Positions 15,765 to 23,302 of a stretch of 37,218 nt of DNA are shown piece after piece (within the stretch, counting starts at the first letter, position 1; every line of letters begins with the position of its first letter). A program made the position numbers and the translations under genes. Source of the stretch: Candidatus Cloacimonadota bacterium (lineage in GTDB: Bacteria > Cloacimonadota > Cloacimonadia > Cloacimonadales > WRIO01); the NCBI GenBank assembly GCA_029553545.1, contig JAKPKU010000005.1, forward strand, positions 1 to 37,218. Reading direction: 5' to 3'. The notes below the pieces were generated by a model that saw only the letters and a list, made by a program, of their open reading frames with translations, was not told where the DNA came from and did not search any database.

Positions 15765-17105
15765 ATGCCCTATATTTCCAACACAGATAGAGAACGTGAA
15801 GAAATGCTCAAAGAAATCGGCGTGAGCAAGTTTGAAGAGCTTGTAGTCGATATTCCTGAAAAATTCCGTTTGAAAGAACTTATGAATTTAGATGCTCCAA
15901 TGTCGGAGCTCGAACTGTCAAAACGTGTTTTTGCATTAACTGGCAAAAACAAATGCACTAATGTTTTTAACTCATTTATGGGCGGTGGGATTTATGAACA
16001 CTTTATTCCAGCTGCAGTTGACACCATCATTTCAAGACCAGAATTTTTGACTGCTTATACACCATATCAAGCAGAAGTAAGTCAAGGGACCTTGCAAGCT
16101 ATTTATGAGTATCAGAGCATGATTTGCGACCTTACAGGTATGGAGATTTCTAATGCTGGTATGTATGACGGCGCAAGCGCAACTGCCGAAGCTATCATCA
16201 TGTCTATCAGAAAAACAAGAAAAAGCAAGGCTATTATCGCTGGCACAATCAATCCAAGATATAAAGAAGTAATAAAATCATATACTGAAGGATTGGGTAT
16301 TGAGATAGAGTATGTTCCAGCAGTTAATGGAATTATCAAGCCAGAAGATATTGAAAAAGCTATCTGTGAAAAGACTTCCTGTGTTGTGATGCAGACTCCT
16401 AACTACTTTGGCAACTTTGAAGATATGTTTGCTATGGATGAAATAATTCACAAAACAAAGGCACTCTTTATCGCTGTTGTCGATCCAACCTCTTTGGCTG
16501 TGATGAATGCACCATGCGAATACAATGCTGATATCGTGGTTGGCGAAGGACAGGCTTTGGGCAATAAGCCATACTTTGGTGGTCCTCTGTTTGGCTTTTT
16601 GGCTACCAAAATGGAATATAACCGCATGATGCCAGGCAGAATTGTGGGCGAGACTGTCGATGCAGATGGCAAACGCGCTTTTGCTCTGACATTGCAAGCA
16701 AGAGAACAACATATACGCCGCGATAAAGCGACATCCAATATCTGCTCTAATCAGGCTCTGTGCGTGCTTGCGGCAACTGTTTATATGAGCTTATTGGGCA
16801 AGGCAGGTTTGCTTGAAATCGCTAATCAAAGTGCAACCAAAGCTAAATATTTAGCTGATGGAATTAGTAAAATTGATGGCTATTCTTTAGCATTTAATCA
16901 TCCATTCTTCAAAGAATTTACCATAAAAACACCGATGAAAGCAAGTGTACTCAAAGATAAACTCTTAAAAAAGAATATCTTTGCAGGTATTGACTTAGCA
17001 GAAGTTGGAGAAGAAAATATGCTCTTAATCGCTGTGACAGAAAAGAAATCAAAAAATGACTTAGATGCCTTTATTACTGCACTCAAGGAGGTGAACAATG
17101 ACTAA
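15765..17105 (+). CDS. gcvPA: Glycine dehydrogenase (decarboxylating) subunit 1
   Basis: The 446-residue protein is the N-terminal half of the two-subunit P-protein of the glycine cleavage system. It opens PYISNTDREREEMLKEIGV, then FNSFMGGGIYEHFIPAAVDT, FLTAYTPYQAEVSQGTLQA, GMYDGASATAEA and YFGGPLFGFLATK, all conserved family blocks. Together with GcvPB it binds pyridoxal phosphate, decarboxylates glycine and passes the methylamine group to GcvH lipoate. The start is backed by AAGGAG eight bases upstream. It overlaps gcvPB by eight bases, which implies coupled translation and equal amounts. Genes for GcvH, GcvT and lipoamide dehydrogenase are not in the window. Confidence 0.95.
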   Translation: MPYISNTDREREEMLKEIGVSKFEELVVDIPEKFRLKELMNLDAPMSELELSKRVFALTGKNKCTNVFNSFMGGGIYEHFIPAAVDTIISRPEFLTAYTPYQAEVSQGTLQAIYEYQSMICDLTGMEISNAGMYDGASATAEAIIMSIRKTRKSKAIIAGTINPRYKEVIKSYTEGLGIEIEYVPAVNGIIKPEDIEKAICEKTSCVVMQTPNYFGNFEDMFAMDEIIHKTKALFIAVVDPTSLAVMNAPCEYNADIVVGEGQALGNKPYFGGPLFGFLATKMEYNRMMPGRIVGETVDADGKRAFALTLQAREQHIRRDKATSNICSNQALCVLAATVYMSLLGKAGLLEIANQSATKAKYLADGISKIDGYSLAFNHPFFKEFTIKTPMKASVLKDKLLKKNIFAGIDLAEVGEENMLLIAVTEKKSKNDLDAFITALKEVNND

Positions 17106-18579
17106 GACTATATTTGAAAAATCGATACCTGGACGTATAGGCTTTATTTTACCACAGAATGATGTGGATATCAAGATAAATGACTGTATCCCTGAGAAAT
17201 ACAGAAGAAAGAATGAAATTAAGCTTCCTGAGCTCAGCGAACTTGATGTGATGAGACACTATATCGAATTGAGTAGCAAAAACCACTTTATAGAAAAGGG
17301 CTTTTACCCACTTGGCTCCTGCACAATGAAATATAATCCAAAATCTCATGAGGCATTTGTAAGATCATCTTGCTTGATGGATTTGCACCCATATCAACCT
17401 GAAGAGACTGTCCAAGGGGCATTAGAGATACTTTATGAATTACAAAATGATTTGGCTACCATTGCTGGTATGAAAAATACAACCTTACAACCTGTCGCTG
17501 GGGCGCACGGTGAATTTACTGGACTGAAAATCATTAGAGCATATCATTTGGCAAAAGGTAATGCTCATAAAAATGAGATTATTCTTCCTGACGCTGCTCA
17601 CGGCACTAACCCTGCTTCTGTTGCACTTGCTGGAATGAAAGTTGTTGAAATCAAATCTAATGAAAAAGGTATGGTTGATCTCGTAGCTTTAAAGGCTGCT
17701 ATCAATGAAAACACAGCAGGCTTTATGCTCACAAACCCCAATACTTTGGGCTTGTTTGAACCACAAATTGAGCAAATTGCTGCAGCGATTCATGGGGTTG
17801 ATGGCTTGATGTATATGGACGGCGCAAATATGAACCCGATCTTGGGCATTGTTCATCCTGGTAAAATTGGCTTTGATGTGATGCACTATAATCTGCACAA
17901 AACAATGTCAACACCTCACGGTGGCGGTGGACCAGGCTCTGGTGCTGTATCTGTTGTTGAAAAATTAGAAAAGTTTTTACCTTATCCAATGGTAAATAAA
18001 ATAGATGATAAATTCACTTTAGATTACTCTCACAAAGAGACATCTATCGGTAAAATTCACTCTTTCTATGGCAACTTTGCAGTCAATGTAAGGGCTTGGG
18101 CTTATATCAAAACATTGGGTGGTAAAGGCTTGAGAAGAGCTGCAGAAAACTCTGTAATTAATGCGAATTATATCATGAAAAAACTGGAAAAGGTTTATCA
18201 TATACCACATAATCACACTTATTGTATGCACGAATTTGTGGCAACAAATGAGTGGCAAAAACAGAGATGCTTTGAGAATTTGGGCGACAAAGAAAAGTGT
18301 AATATTAAGACACTCGATATCGCTAAACGCCTACTTGATAAAGGCTATCATGCACCTACTATCTATTTCCCATTAATCGTTCATGAAGCGATGATGATCG
18401 AACCTACAGAAACTGAAAGCAAACAAACACTCGATGAATTTATCGCAACCATGATCGAGATAAATGATGAATGTGTCAATACACCAGAAGTCGTGCTCAA
18501 TGCCCCTACTACAACGCCAATTAGACGTATTGACGATGTGAAAGCTGTCAAAGAGCTAAACGTTAGATTTGTCTGGTAA
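17098..18579 (+). CDS. gcvPB: Glycine dehydrogenase (decarboxylating) subunit 2
   Basis: The 493-residue protein is the C-terminal-half subunit of the split P-protein. The pyridoxal-phosphate lysine is Lys268 in MHYNLHKTMSTPHGGGGPG. Other family blocks are GFYPLGSCTMKYNPK, QPVAGAHGEFTGL, LPDAAHGTNPAS, LTNPNTLGLFE and YMDGANMN. It forms a heterotetramer with GcvPA in known two-subunit systems. AGGAGG lies inside the end of gcvPA, seven bases before this ATG. The gene is followed by a hairpin that looks like an intrinsic terminator, so gcvPA-gcvPB closes the transcript that includes the adenosine deaminase gene or starts nearby. Confidence 0.95.
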   Translation: MTKTIFEKSIPGRIGFILPQNDVDIKINDCIPEKYRRKNEIKLPELSELDVMRHYIELSSKNHFIEKGFYPLGSCTMKYNPKSHEAFVRSSCLMDLHPYQPEETVQGALEILYELQNDLATIAGMKNTTLQPVAGAHGEFTGLKIIRAYHLAKGNAHKNEIILPDAAHGTNPASVALAGMKVVEIKSNEKGMVDLVALKAAINENTAGFMLTNPNTLGLFEPQIEQIAAAIHGVDGLMYMDGANMNPILGIVHPGKIGFDVMHYNLHKTMSTPHGGGGPGSGAVSVVEKLEKFLPYPMVNKIDDKFTLDYSHKETSIGKIHSFYGNFAVNVRAWAYIKTLGGKGLRRAAENSVINANYIMKKLEKVYHIPHNHTYCMHEFVATNEWQKQRCFENLGDKEKCNIKTLDIAKRLLDKGYHAPTIYFPLIVHEAMMIEPTETESKQTLDEFIATMIEINDECVNTPEVVLNAPTTTPIRRIDDVKAVKELNVRFVW

Positions 18580-18595
18580 AAAAGTAATTTTCAAT

Positions 18596-18638
18596 ACTGG
18601 GGTTTCGTGCTCTTGCTCAAGACCCCAGTTTGATTTTT
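18596..18638 (+). terminator. Probable intrinsic terminator after gcvPB
   Basis: ACTGGGGT (18596-18603) pairs perfectly with ACCCCAGT (18622-18629) and is followed by TTGATTTTTA. The U-tract is interrupted, so termination may be partial. Confidence 0.6.
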
Positions 18639-18642
18639 AACT

Positions 18643-19548
18643 ATGGGAGAGAGTTTGCAAAGAGTTGCTGTTTTTGACGTTGGAACTAATAATATTCAAG
18701 TGCTTTTAGCTGAGTATCTTGACGGAGGAGTGATTACCAGATCACGCTATTCAGAGGTCAGTGCTTTAGGTAAAGATATGCATAATAGGATGATAGCAGA
18801 TGAAGCCTTTGAACGCTTTGTTTATATTATTGATAAATACATAGGAGTATGTAGAGCATTTACCAATAATATTATCATTGCAGGGACATCTTGCTCTCGT
18901 GATGCACTGAATGTTGGACGAATTGTTGACTATTTAAAAGTGAAATATCAGATTGATTATAAGATTCTCAGCCCAGCACAAGAGGCGACTTATAACGGAC
19001 TTGCCAATGCATATGAGTTTGATTATGACAAGTTTCTCATCTTTGATATAGGCGGTGGCAGCACAGAATTTACCTTGATTAAAGATAAAAAAGTGGAGCA
19101 ATTTATCAGTATTGACCTGGGTATTAGGCGGCTAAATAATAAGTTTGGCGATGATATTCAAGCAATAAAAAAAGAGATACAACGCCTATTGGGACTGATT
19201 CCAAATGAGTTTTCACAAGCAAAAAAGCTGGTGGGCGTCGGCGGAACAGTAACAAGCATCAGCGCTGTAAAACAAGGAATTAGAGAATATTCAAGCGAAA
19301 AAGTGCATAAATCAGAGCTAAAAAAGAGCGATATTTCGCACTATATAGACGCTTTTAAGAAGATGAGCTTCGCTGAGATTAGTGAATTAATGCCTTTTGA
19401 GCCGCAAAGAGCAGAGATCATTGGCATTGGTCTGCAGATAATTAGTCAAATAATGATGAAGTTTTCAGCGCAGGAGATTAATGCAAGTGACCATAACTTG
19501 ATGTATGGCGTGGCTATTGATTTCTTTAATGCTAAGGATAAAATATGA
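18643..19548 (+). CDS. Ppx/GppA family phosphatase
   Basis: The 301-residue protein belongs to the exopolyphosphatase / guanosine pentaphosphate phosphatase family of the ASKHA fold. Phosphate-binding loop 1 is VFDVGTNN (11-17), the catalytic acid region SPAQEA (Glu113) follows, loop 2 is FDIGGGSTEF (134-143) and a further glycine loop is VGVGGTVTS. It lacks the C-terminal HD-type extension of longer homologues. The ATG at 18643 has no Shine-Dalgarno, whereas GGGAGAG directly after it fits an in-frame TTG at 18655, so the true start may be that TTG (297 residues). It overlaps the DAHP synthase gene by four bases (ATGA). Confidence 0.88.
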   Translation: MGESLQRVAVFDVGTNNIQVLLAEYLDGGVITRSRYSEVSALGKDMHNRMIADEAFERFVYIIDKYIGVCRAFTNNIIIAGTSCSRDALNVGRIVDYLKVKYQIDYKILSPAQEATYNGLANAYEFDYDKFLIFDIGGGSTEFTLIKDKKVEQFISIDLGIRRLNNKFGDDIQAIKKEIQRLLGLIPNEFSQAKKLVGVGGTVTSISAVKQGIREYSSEKVHKSELKKSDISHYIDAFKKMSFAEISELMPFEPQRAEIIGIGLQIISQIMMKFSAQEINASDHNLMYGVAIDFFNAKDKI

Positions 19549-20297
19549 AGATAGATATAGATTTTAAGAATAGTTTTAATGTAATAGCAGGACCTTGTGC
19601 AATTGAGTCTTATGATAGCCTTTATGAGATTGCCAACTTTTTAAAAGGGCTTGGCGTGGCAATTATCCGAGGTGGCTCATTTAAATTAAGAACTTCGCCT
19701 AATAGCTTTCAAGGCTTGGGAGAAGAGGCAATTAAGTATTTAGTGCAAGTGTGTAAAGAATTGGGCTTGGCCTCGCTGACTGAGGTGGTGGAAGTGAAAG
19801 ATTTACAAAACGTTTTTCAAGATATTGATATCTTGATGGTTGGCGCCAGAAATATGTATAACTACCCTCTACTAAAAGAATTAAGTACAGTTAATAAACC
19901 AATTATTTTGAAAAGAGCTATGTCTGCCACGATAGATGAATGGCTCAGTGCTGCTGAATATTTGCAAATTAATGGTAATGATAATATAATCCTCTGTGAG
20001 AGAGGGATTAGGACATTTGAGACAGCTACGCGTAATACCCTCGACTTGTCAGCTGTACCCATAGTGAAAAATAAATCAAAATACACAATAATCGTTGATC
20101 CATCGCACTCAACAGGAAATAGTGCATATGTACCTGCTATGTCTATGGCTGCTGTTGCATCGGGTGCAGATGGCTTGATAATTGAAATACATAAAGAGCC
20201 AAATATGGCATTGAGCGATGCAAAGCAATTACTTGACTTTGATAGCTTTAGAGAATTGTATAAGTCCATAATCTCTTTAAAAAAACATATCAGATAA
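19545..20297 (+). CDS. aroF: 3-deoxy-7-phosphoheptulonate (DAHP) synthase, KDO8P-synthase-like type
   Basis: The 250-residue enzyme condenses phosphoenolpyruvate and erythrose 4-phosphate, the first step to chorismate. Motifs are AGPCAIES (metal Cys18), RGGSFKLRTSP, EVVEV, GARNMYN, LKRAMSATIDE, CERGIRTFE and VDPSHSTG (185-191). KLRTSP and the arginine/threonine pattern favour DAHP over KDO8P synthase. It lacks an N-terminal ferredoxin-like or chorismate mutase regulatory domain, so feedback control is not visible. It starts inside the end of the ppx-like gene with AAGGA seven bases upstream. The remaining aro genes of the window (aroC fusion, aroDE fusion) resume 1.7 kb downstream, beyond tRNA-Pro and a repeat complex. 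The symbol is a family-level choice (aroF/aroG naming varies). Confidence 0.88.
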   Translation: MKIDIDFKNSFNVIAGPCAIESYDSLYEIANFLKGLGVAIIRGGSFKLRTSPNSFQGLGEEAIKYLVQVCKELGLASLTEVVEVKDLQNVFQDIDILMVGARNMYNYPLLKELSTVNKPIILKRAMSATIDEWLSAAEYLQINGNDNIILCERGIRTFETATRNTLDLSAVPIVKNKSKYTIIVDPSHSTGNSAYVPAMSMAAVASGADGLIIEIHKEPNMALSDAKQLLDFDSFRELYKSIISLKKHIR

Positions 20298-20345
20298 AAA
20301 ACACTTGCCAAAATAATGTTCTTTTTTATCTTTGATTTTAGGGCT

Positions 20346-20423
20346 CGGGATGTAGCGCAGTCCGGCTAGCGTACTTGAATGGGGTTCAAGCGGTCGCAGG
20401 TTCAAATCCTGTCATCCCGACCA
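20346..20423 (+). tRNA. tRNA-Pro (anticodon GGG)
   Basis: Acceptor stem CGGGATG / CATCCCG is followed by A and an encoded CCA. The D-arm is GCGC-AGTCCGGCTA-GCGT. The anticodon arm is CTTGA-ATGGGGT-TCAAG, giving anticodon GGG. The T-arm is GCAGG-TTCAAAT-CCTGT. All four arms fold and the tRNA is 78 bases including CCA. A T-run follows at once. The repeat complex begins within about ten bases of the 3' end. Confidence 0.96.
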
Positions 20424-20429
20424 TTTTTT

Positions 20430-20887
20430 GTGTAACAACACACAACAACACACTTTCTAACGCACTTGCAATACTGTTCCATGGCACTCTGTCACTACTG
20501 AGACATTTCTTTTTTTACAACACACGACAACACACTGTAACACACTTAAGGTTAAAGCCTTTGACAAACGGTTCCATGGCATACAAACGCAAACTATACA
20601 TTTCTTTTTTAAACAACACACGACAACACACTGTAACACACTTAAGTTTAAAGCCTTTGACAAACGGTTCCATGGCATACAAACGCAAACTATACATTTC
20701 TTTTTTGAACAACACAGGACAACACACTTTCGAAAGCACTTGCAATACTGTTCCATGAGACATTAACGCAATTGGTACATTTCTTTTTTAAACAACACAC
20801 TACAACACACTGTAACACACGGGGGTTTTAAGTCTTAGACAAACAGTTCCATGGCATACAAACGCAAACAATACATTTCTTTTTTGA
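20430..20887 (+). repeat. Type A repeat array (about five units of 82-96 bp)
   Basis: Units begin near 20436, 20518, 20614, 20710 and 20793 and end near 20889. Three intervals are exactly 96 bases and two are shortened to 82-83. Each unit opens with three 10-base words of the AACAACACAC / GACAACACAC / TGTAACACAC type. It continues through a dyad such as AAGGTTAAAGCCTT, then ACAAACGGTTCCATGGCA, and ends in TACATTTCTTTTTT. ORFs run through it in several frames only because 96 is a multiple of three; none has a ribosome site and one would start inside the tRNA, so I treat the array as non-coding. Confidence 0.85.
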
Positions 20888-21056
20888 ACAACACACCAGT
20901 TTAGTCCTCACTTCGCTGCGGGTTAGGAACATTGCTTCGCAACGGTTAGGTACTTCGACTTCGTCGAAGGTTAGGGTCCTCGCTTCGCTGCGGGTTAGGA
21001 GCTTTCACATTCGTGAAAGGTTTTTTTAAAGGAAGTTGCAACTTCTTTTTAAACAA
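20888..21056 (+). repeat. Left arm of a 170-bp inverted repeat made of hairpin modules
   Basis: From left to right it contains CTTCGCTGCGGG, TTGC-TTC-GCAA, CTTCGAC-TTC-GTCGAAG, CCTCGC-TTC-GCTGCGGG and CTTTCAC-ATTC-GTGAAAG, joined by GGTTAGG linkers. It closes with the palindrome GAAGTTGCAACTTC. The right arm at 21571-21741 is its reverse complement with only a few differences. Confidence 0.85.
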
Positions 21057-21570
21057 CACACTATTTTCTGAGTTCTAACACAAGTGCATTGTTTAAAATT
21101 AATTGTTTTGCTCACATCTGTAGAATTTGGGACAGTATGTCTGCCATTTGAGTCTGCCTAAAGCTTTGAACCCCCGTGTGTTGCAGTGTGTTGTAAGTGC
21201 GTTGTAGTGTGTTGTTAAATAAAAAATGTGAGATGAAGTGTTTGTAGAATTTGGAACAGTATGTCTGTAGTTTGTGTCTGTCTAAAGCTTTGAACCCCCG
21301 TGCGTTGCAGTGTGTTGAAGTGCGTTGTAGTGTATTGTTAAATAAAAAAAGTGAGATGAAGTGTCTGTAGAATTTGGGACAGTATGTCTGTAGTTTGAGT
21401 CTGTCTAAAGCTTTGAATCTTCGTGTGTTGCAGTGTGTTGAAGTGCGTTGTAGTGTGTTGTTAAATAAAAAAAGTGAGATGTAATGTCTGTAGAATAAGG
21501 GAAAGTATGTCTGTCATTTGTGTCTGCCTAAAGCTTTGAACCCCCGTGCGTTGCAGTGTGTTGAAGTGCG
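21057..21570 (+). repeat. Central module plus type B repeat array (four units of 123-124 bp)
   Basis: Bases 21062-21120 are a 59-bp module identical to 27142-27200 and to the reverse complement of 36902-36960. Type B units follow, with the word GTAGAA recurring at 21120, 21244, 21367 and 21490 (steps 124, 123, 123). Each unit holds TATGTCTGTC and TGTGTCTGTC, then AAAGCTTTGAACCC, then four 10-base words GTGTGTTGCA, GTGTGTTGAA, GTGCGTTGTA and GTGTGTTGTT, and AAATAAAAAAAGTGAGATG. No coding signal is present. Confidence 0.88.
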
Positions 21571-21741
21571 TTGTTAAAAAAGAAGTTGCAACTTTTTTTA
21601 AAAAAACCTTTCACGAATGTGAAAGCTCTTAACCCGCAGCGAAGCGAGGACCCTAACCTTCGACGAAGTCGAAGTACCTAACCGTTGCGAAGCAATGTTC
21701 CTAACCCGCAGCGAAGCGAGGACCAAACTGGTGTGTTGTTA
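21571..21741 (-). repeat. Right arm of the 170-bp inverted repeat
   Basis: It is the reverse complement of 20888-21056, including the order of all hairpin modules, the GAAGTTGCAACTTC palindrome and the flanking AACAACACACCAGTTT word. Together the two arms enclose the central module and the B array (about 515 bases). Confidence 0.85.
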
Positions 21742-21948
21742 AATAAAAAAAGTGAGATGTAATGTCTGTAGAATAAGGGAAAGTATGTCTGTCATTTGTG
21801 TCTGTCTAAAGCATTGAACCCCAAAAGTGTGTTGCAGTGTGTTGAAGTGCGTTGTTAAAAAAGAAGTTGCAACTTCCTTTAAAAAAAACCTTTCACGAAT
21901 GTGAAAGCTCCTCACCCGCAGCGTAGCGAGGACCAAAACATTTTCCAT
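21742..21948 (+). repeat. Extra type B unit and a third partial hairpin block
   Basis: One more B unit (GTAGAA at 21768) ends in GTGTGTTGCA, GTGTGTTGAA and GTGCGTTGTT. A shortened hairpin block follows: GAAGTTGCAACTTC, CTTTCAC-GAAT-GTGAAAG and CCCGCAGCGTAGCGAGG. The last GGACCAAAAC runs directly into the aroC promoter, so the repeat complex ends immediately before the -35 box. Confidence 0.8.
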
Positions 21949-21977
21949 TTGACAAATACTCCGTGCTCTGTTATATT
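21949..21977 (+). promoter_or_regulatory. Sigma70-type promoter of the aroC-aroDE operon
   Basis: Perfect TTGACA (21949-21954), a 17-base spacer and TATATT (21972-21977) stand 17 bases before ATG, with AAGGAGAG as ribosome site between. This is the best promoter in the window and begins right where the repeat complex stops. Confidence 0.75.
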
Positions 21978-21994
21978 GTTTTTAAGGAGAGAAG

Positions 21995-23302
21995 ATGCGA
22001 GCTAACTTTTTACAAAGATATTTAGGATTTACCGCTTTTGGTGAGAGCCACGGCGAGGCGATGGGTATTGTCATTGAAGATATCAAACCTAATATTGATT
22101 TTCCTTATAAAGAGGTCGAGGAGGCGTTGGCAAAGAGACGTCCTGCATCTTCGCTATATGCGAGCGGTAGGCGTGAGCCTGATAGATTTCATGTGTTATC
22201 TGGTGTCTTTGAGGGCAAGACCACTGGTATGCCTATTTGCATTGTCGTGTATAATAAGGATGCAAGGGCGGAAGATTATCTTGCATTGCGTGATATATTT
22301 CGTCCAGGGCATGCAGATTATTCTTGGTATCAGAAATTCAAAATCATTGACTGGCGAGGTGGCGGCCGTGCCAGTGGGCGAGAGACAATCTCCCGTGTCA
22401 TTGCTGGGTCTATGCTTGATGATTACCTAAAGCCTATTGAAGTTGTGACTTATCCGCTCAGTATTGGAGAGATGAGTGTCACAACTATTGATCAAGAGTT
22501 TTCTCAAAAGAATGAGCTCAAATGGTCTGATAGCAGCAATTACCAAGAACTCACTACCTACCTTGATCGTATCCAAGCAGAAAAAGATAGTGTCGGTGGT
22601 ATAGTCCAGTGTGAAATCAATAATATCAAAGCTGGTTTAGGTGACCCTGTTTTTGAAAAGCTTGATGCAAATATTGCCAAAGCAATTCTCTCGATCGGTG
22701 GCGTAAAAGGGATAGAATTTGGTGATGGCTTTCAATTAGCGAGCATTTTAGGATCAGAGTCCAACGATCAAATGAGCACCGCAGGCTTTATTAGCAATCA
22801 TCAGGGCGGCATTTTAGGTGGCGTATCTTCTGGAAATACTATTAGATTTCGTGTGGCGATCAAGGCTGTACCTTCGATTGGTAAAGCACAAAAAACTATA
22901 GATATAAATGGTAATGAAAAGCAAATAGAGATCCAAGGCAGGCATGATATTTGCCTTATCCCGCGTATTTTACCCGTAATCGAAGCGATGATAAAGCTCA
23001 GTTTGGCTGATGCAATAGCATACCAAAAGCTCATCGCAGGCGAAAACTTAGACCTAAAAGACTATCGTGAAGCGATAGATAAGATCGATGAAGACATACT
23101 CTTAGCCCTATTGAGACGGATGAAAATCAGCGAAGCCATAGGTGAATATAAAAAAGAGAATAATATCACTATAGAAAATAAAGAGCGAGAAAAAGAACTA
23201 TTAGCAGCACTACATGAGAAAGCAAGAATATTAGGCTTAAACACCGATCTGGTCAGTGAACTCTGGGCAAAGATAATTGCGGAGTCAAAAAGAAGACAAT
23301 GA
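21995..23302 (+). CDS. aroC: Chorismate synthase fused to chorismate mutase
   Basis: Residues 1-345 are chorismate synthase, which removes phosphate from EPSP with reduced FMN: TAFGESHGEAMG (His19), RREPDRFHVLSG, TGMPICIVV, RPGHADYSW, DWRGGGRASGRETI and SNHQGGILGGVSSG are its conserved blocks. Residues about 356-435 are an AroQ-type chorismate mutase helix bundle: YREAIDKIDEDIL (Arg358), LLRRMKISEAIGEYKKENN (Arg374/375, Lys386) and EREKELL. The fusion would convert EPSP to prephenate, passing chorismate between domains and steering flux to Phe/Tyr. The usual AroC length is about 350-390 residues, so the extra 80 are the mutase. It overlaps aroDE by four bases. Confidence 0.92.
   Translation: MRANFLQRYLGFTAFGESHGEAMGIVIEDIKPNIDFPYKEVEEALAKRRPASSLYASGRREPDRFHVLSGVFEGKTTGMPICIVVYNKDARAEDYLALRDIFRPGHADYSWYQKFKIIDWRGGGRASGRETISRVIAGSMLDDYLKPIEVVTYPLSIGEMSVTTIDQEFSQKNELKWSDSSNYQELTTYLDRIQAEKDSVGGIVQCEINNIKAGLGDPVFEKLDANIAKAILSIGGVKGIEFGDGFQLASILGSESNDQMSTAGFISNHQGGILGGVSSGNTIRFRVAIKAVPSIGKAQKTIDINGNEKQIEIQGRHDICLIPRILPVIEAMIKLSLADAIAYQKLIAGENLDLKDYREAIDKIDEDILLALLRRMKISEAIGEYKKENNITIENKEREKELLAALHEKARILGLNTDLVSELWAKIIAESKRRQ

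Noticed and set aside
16112-18258. Minus-strand ORFs over gcvPA and gcvPB
   Set aside because: They are shadows of highly conserved genes, without ribosome sites or recognisable domains.
20375-20758. ORFs with 32-residue repeats in both strands across the type A array
   Set aside because: The 96-bp period is divisible by three, so repeats stay in frame on any strand. The plus-strand frame would begin inside tRNA-Pro, no ribosome sites exist, and period changes to 82-83 bp would break the frame. Coding is unlikely.
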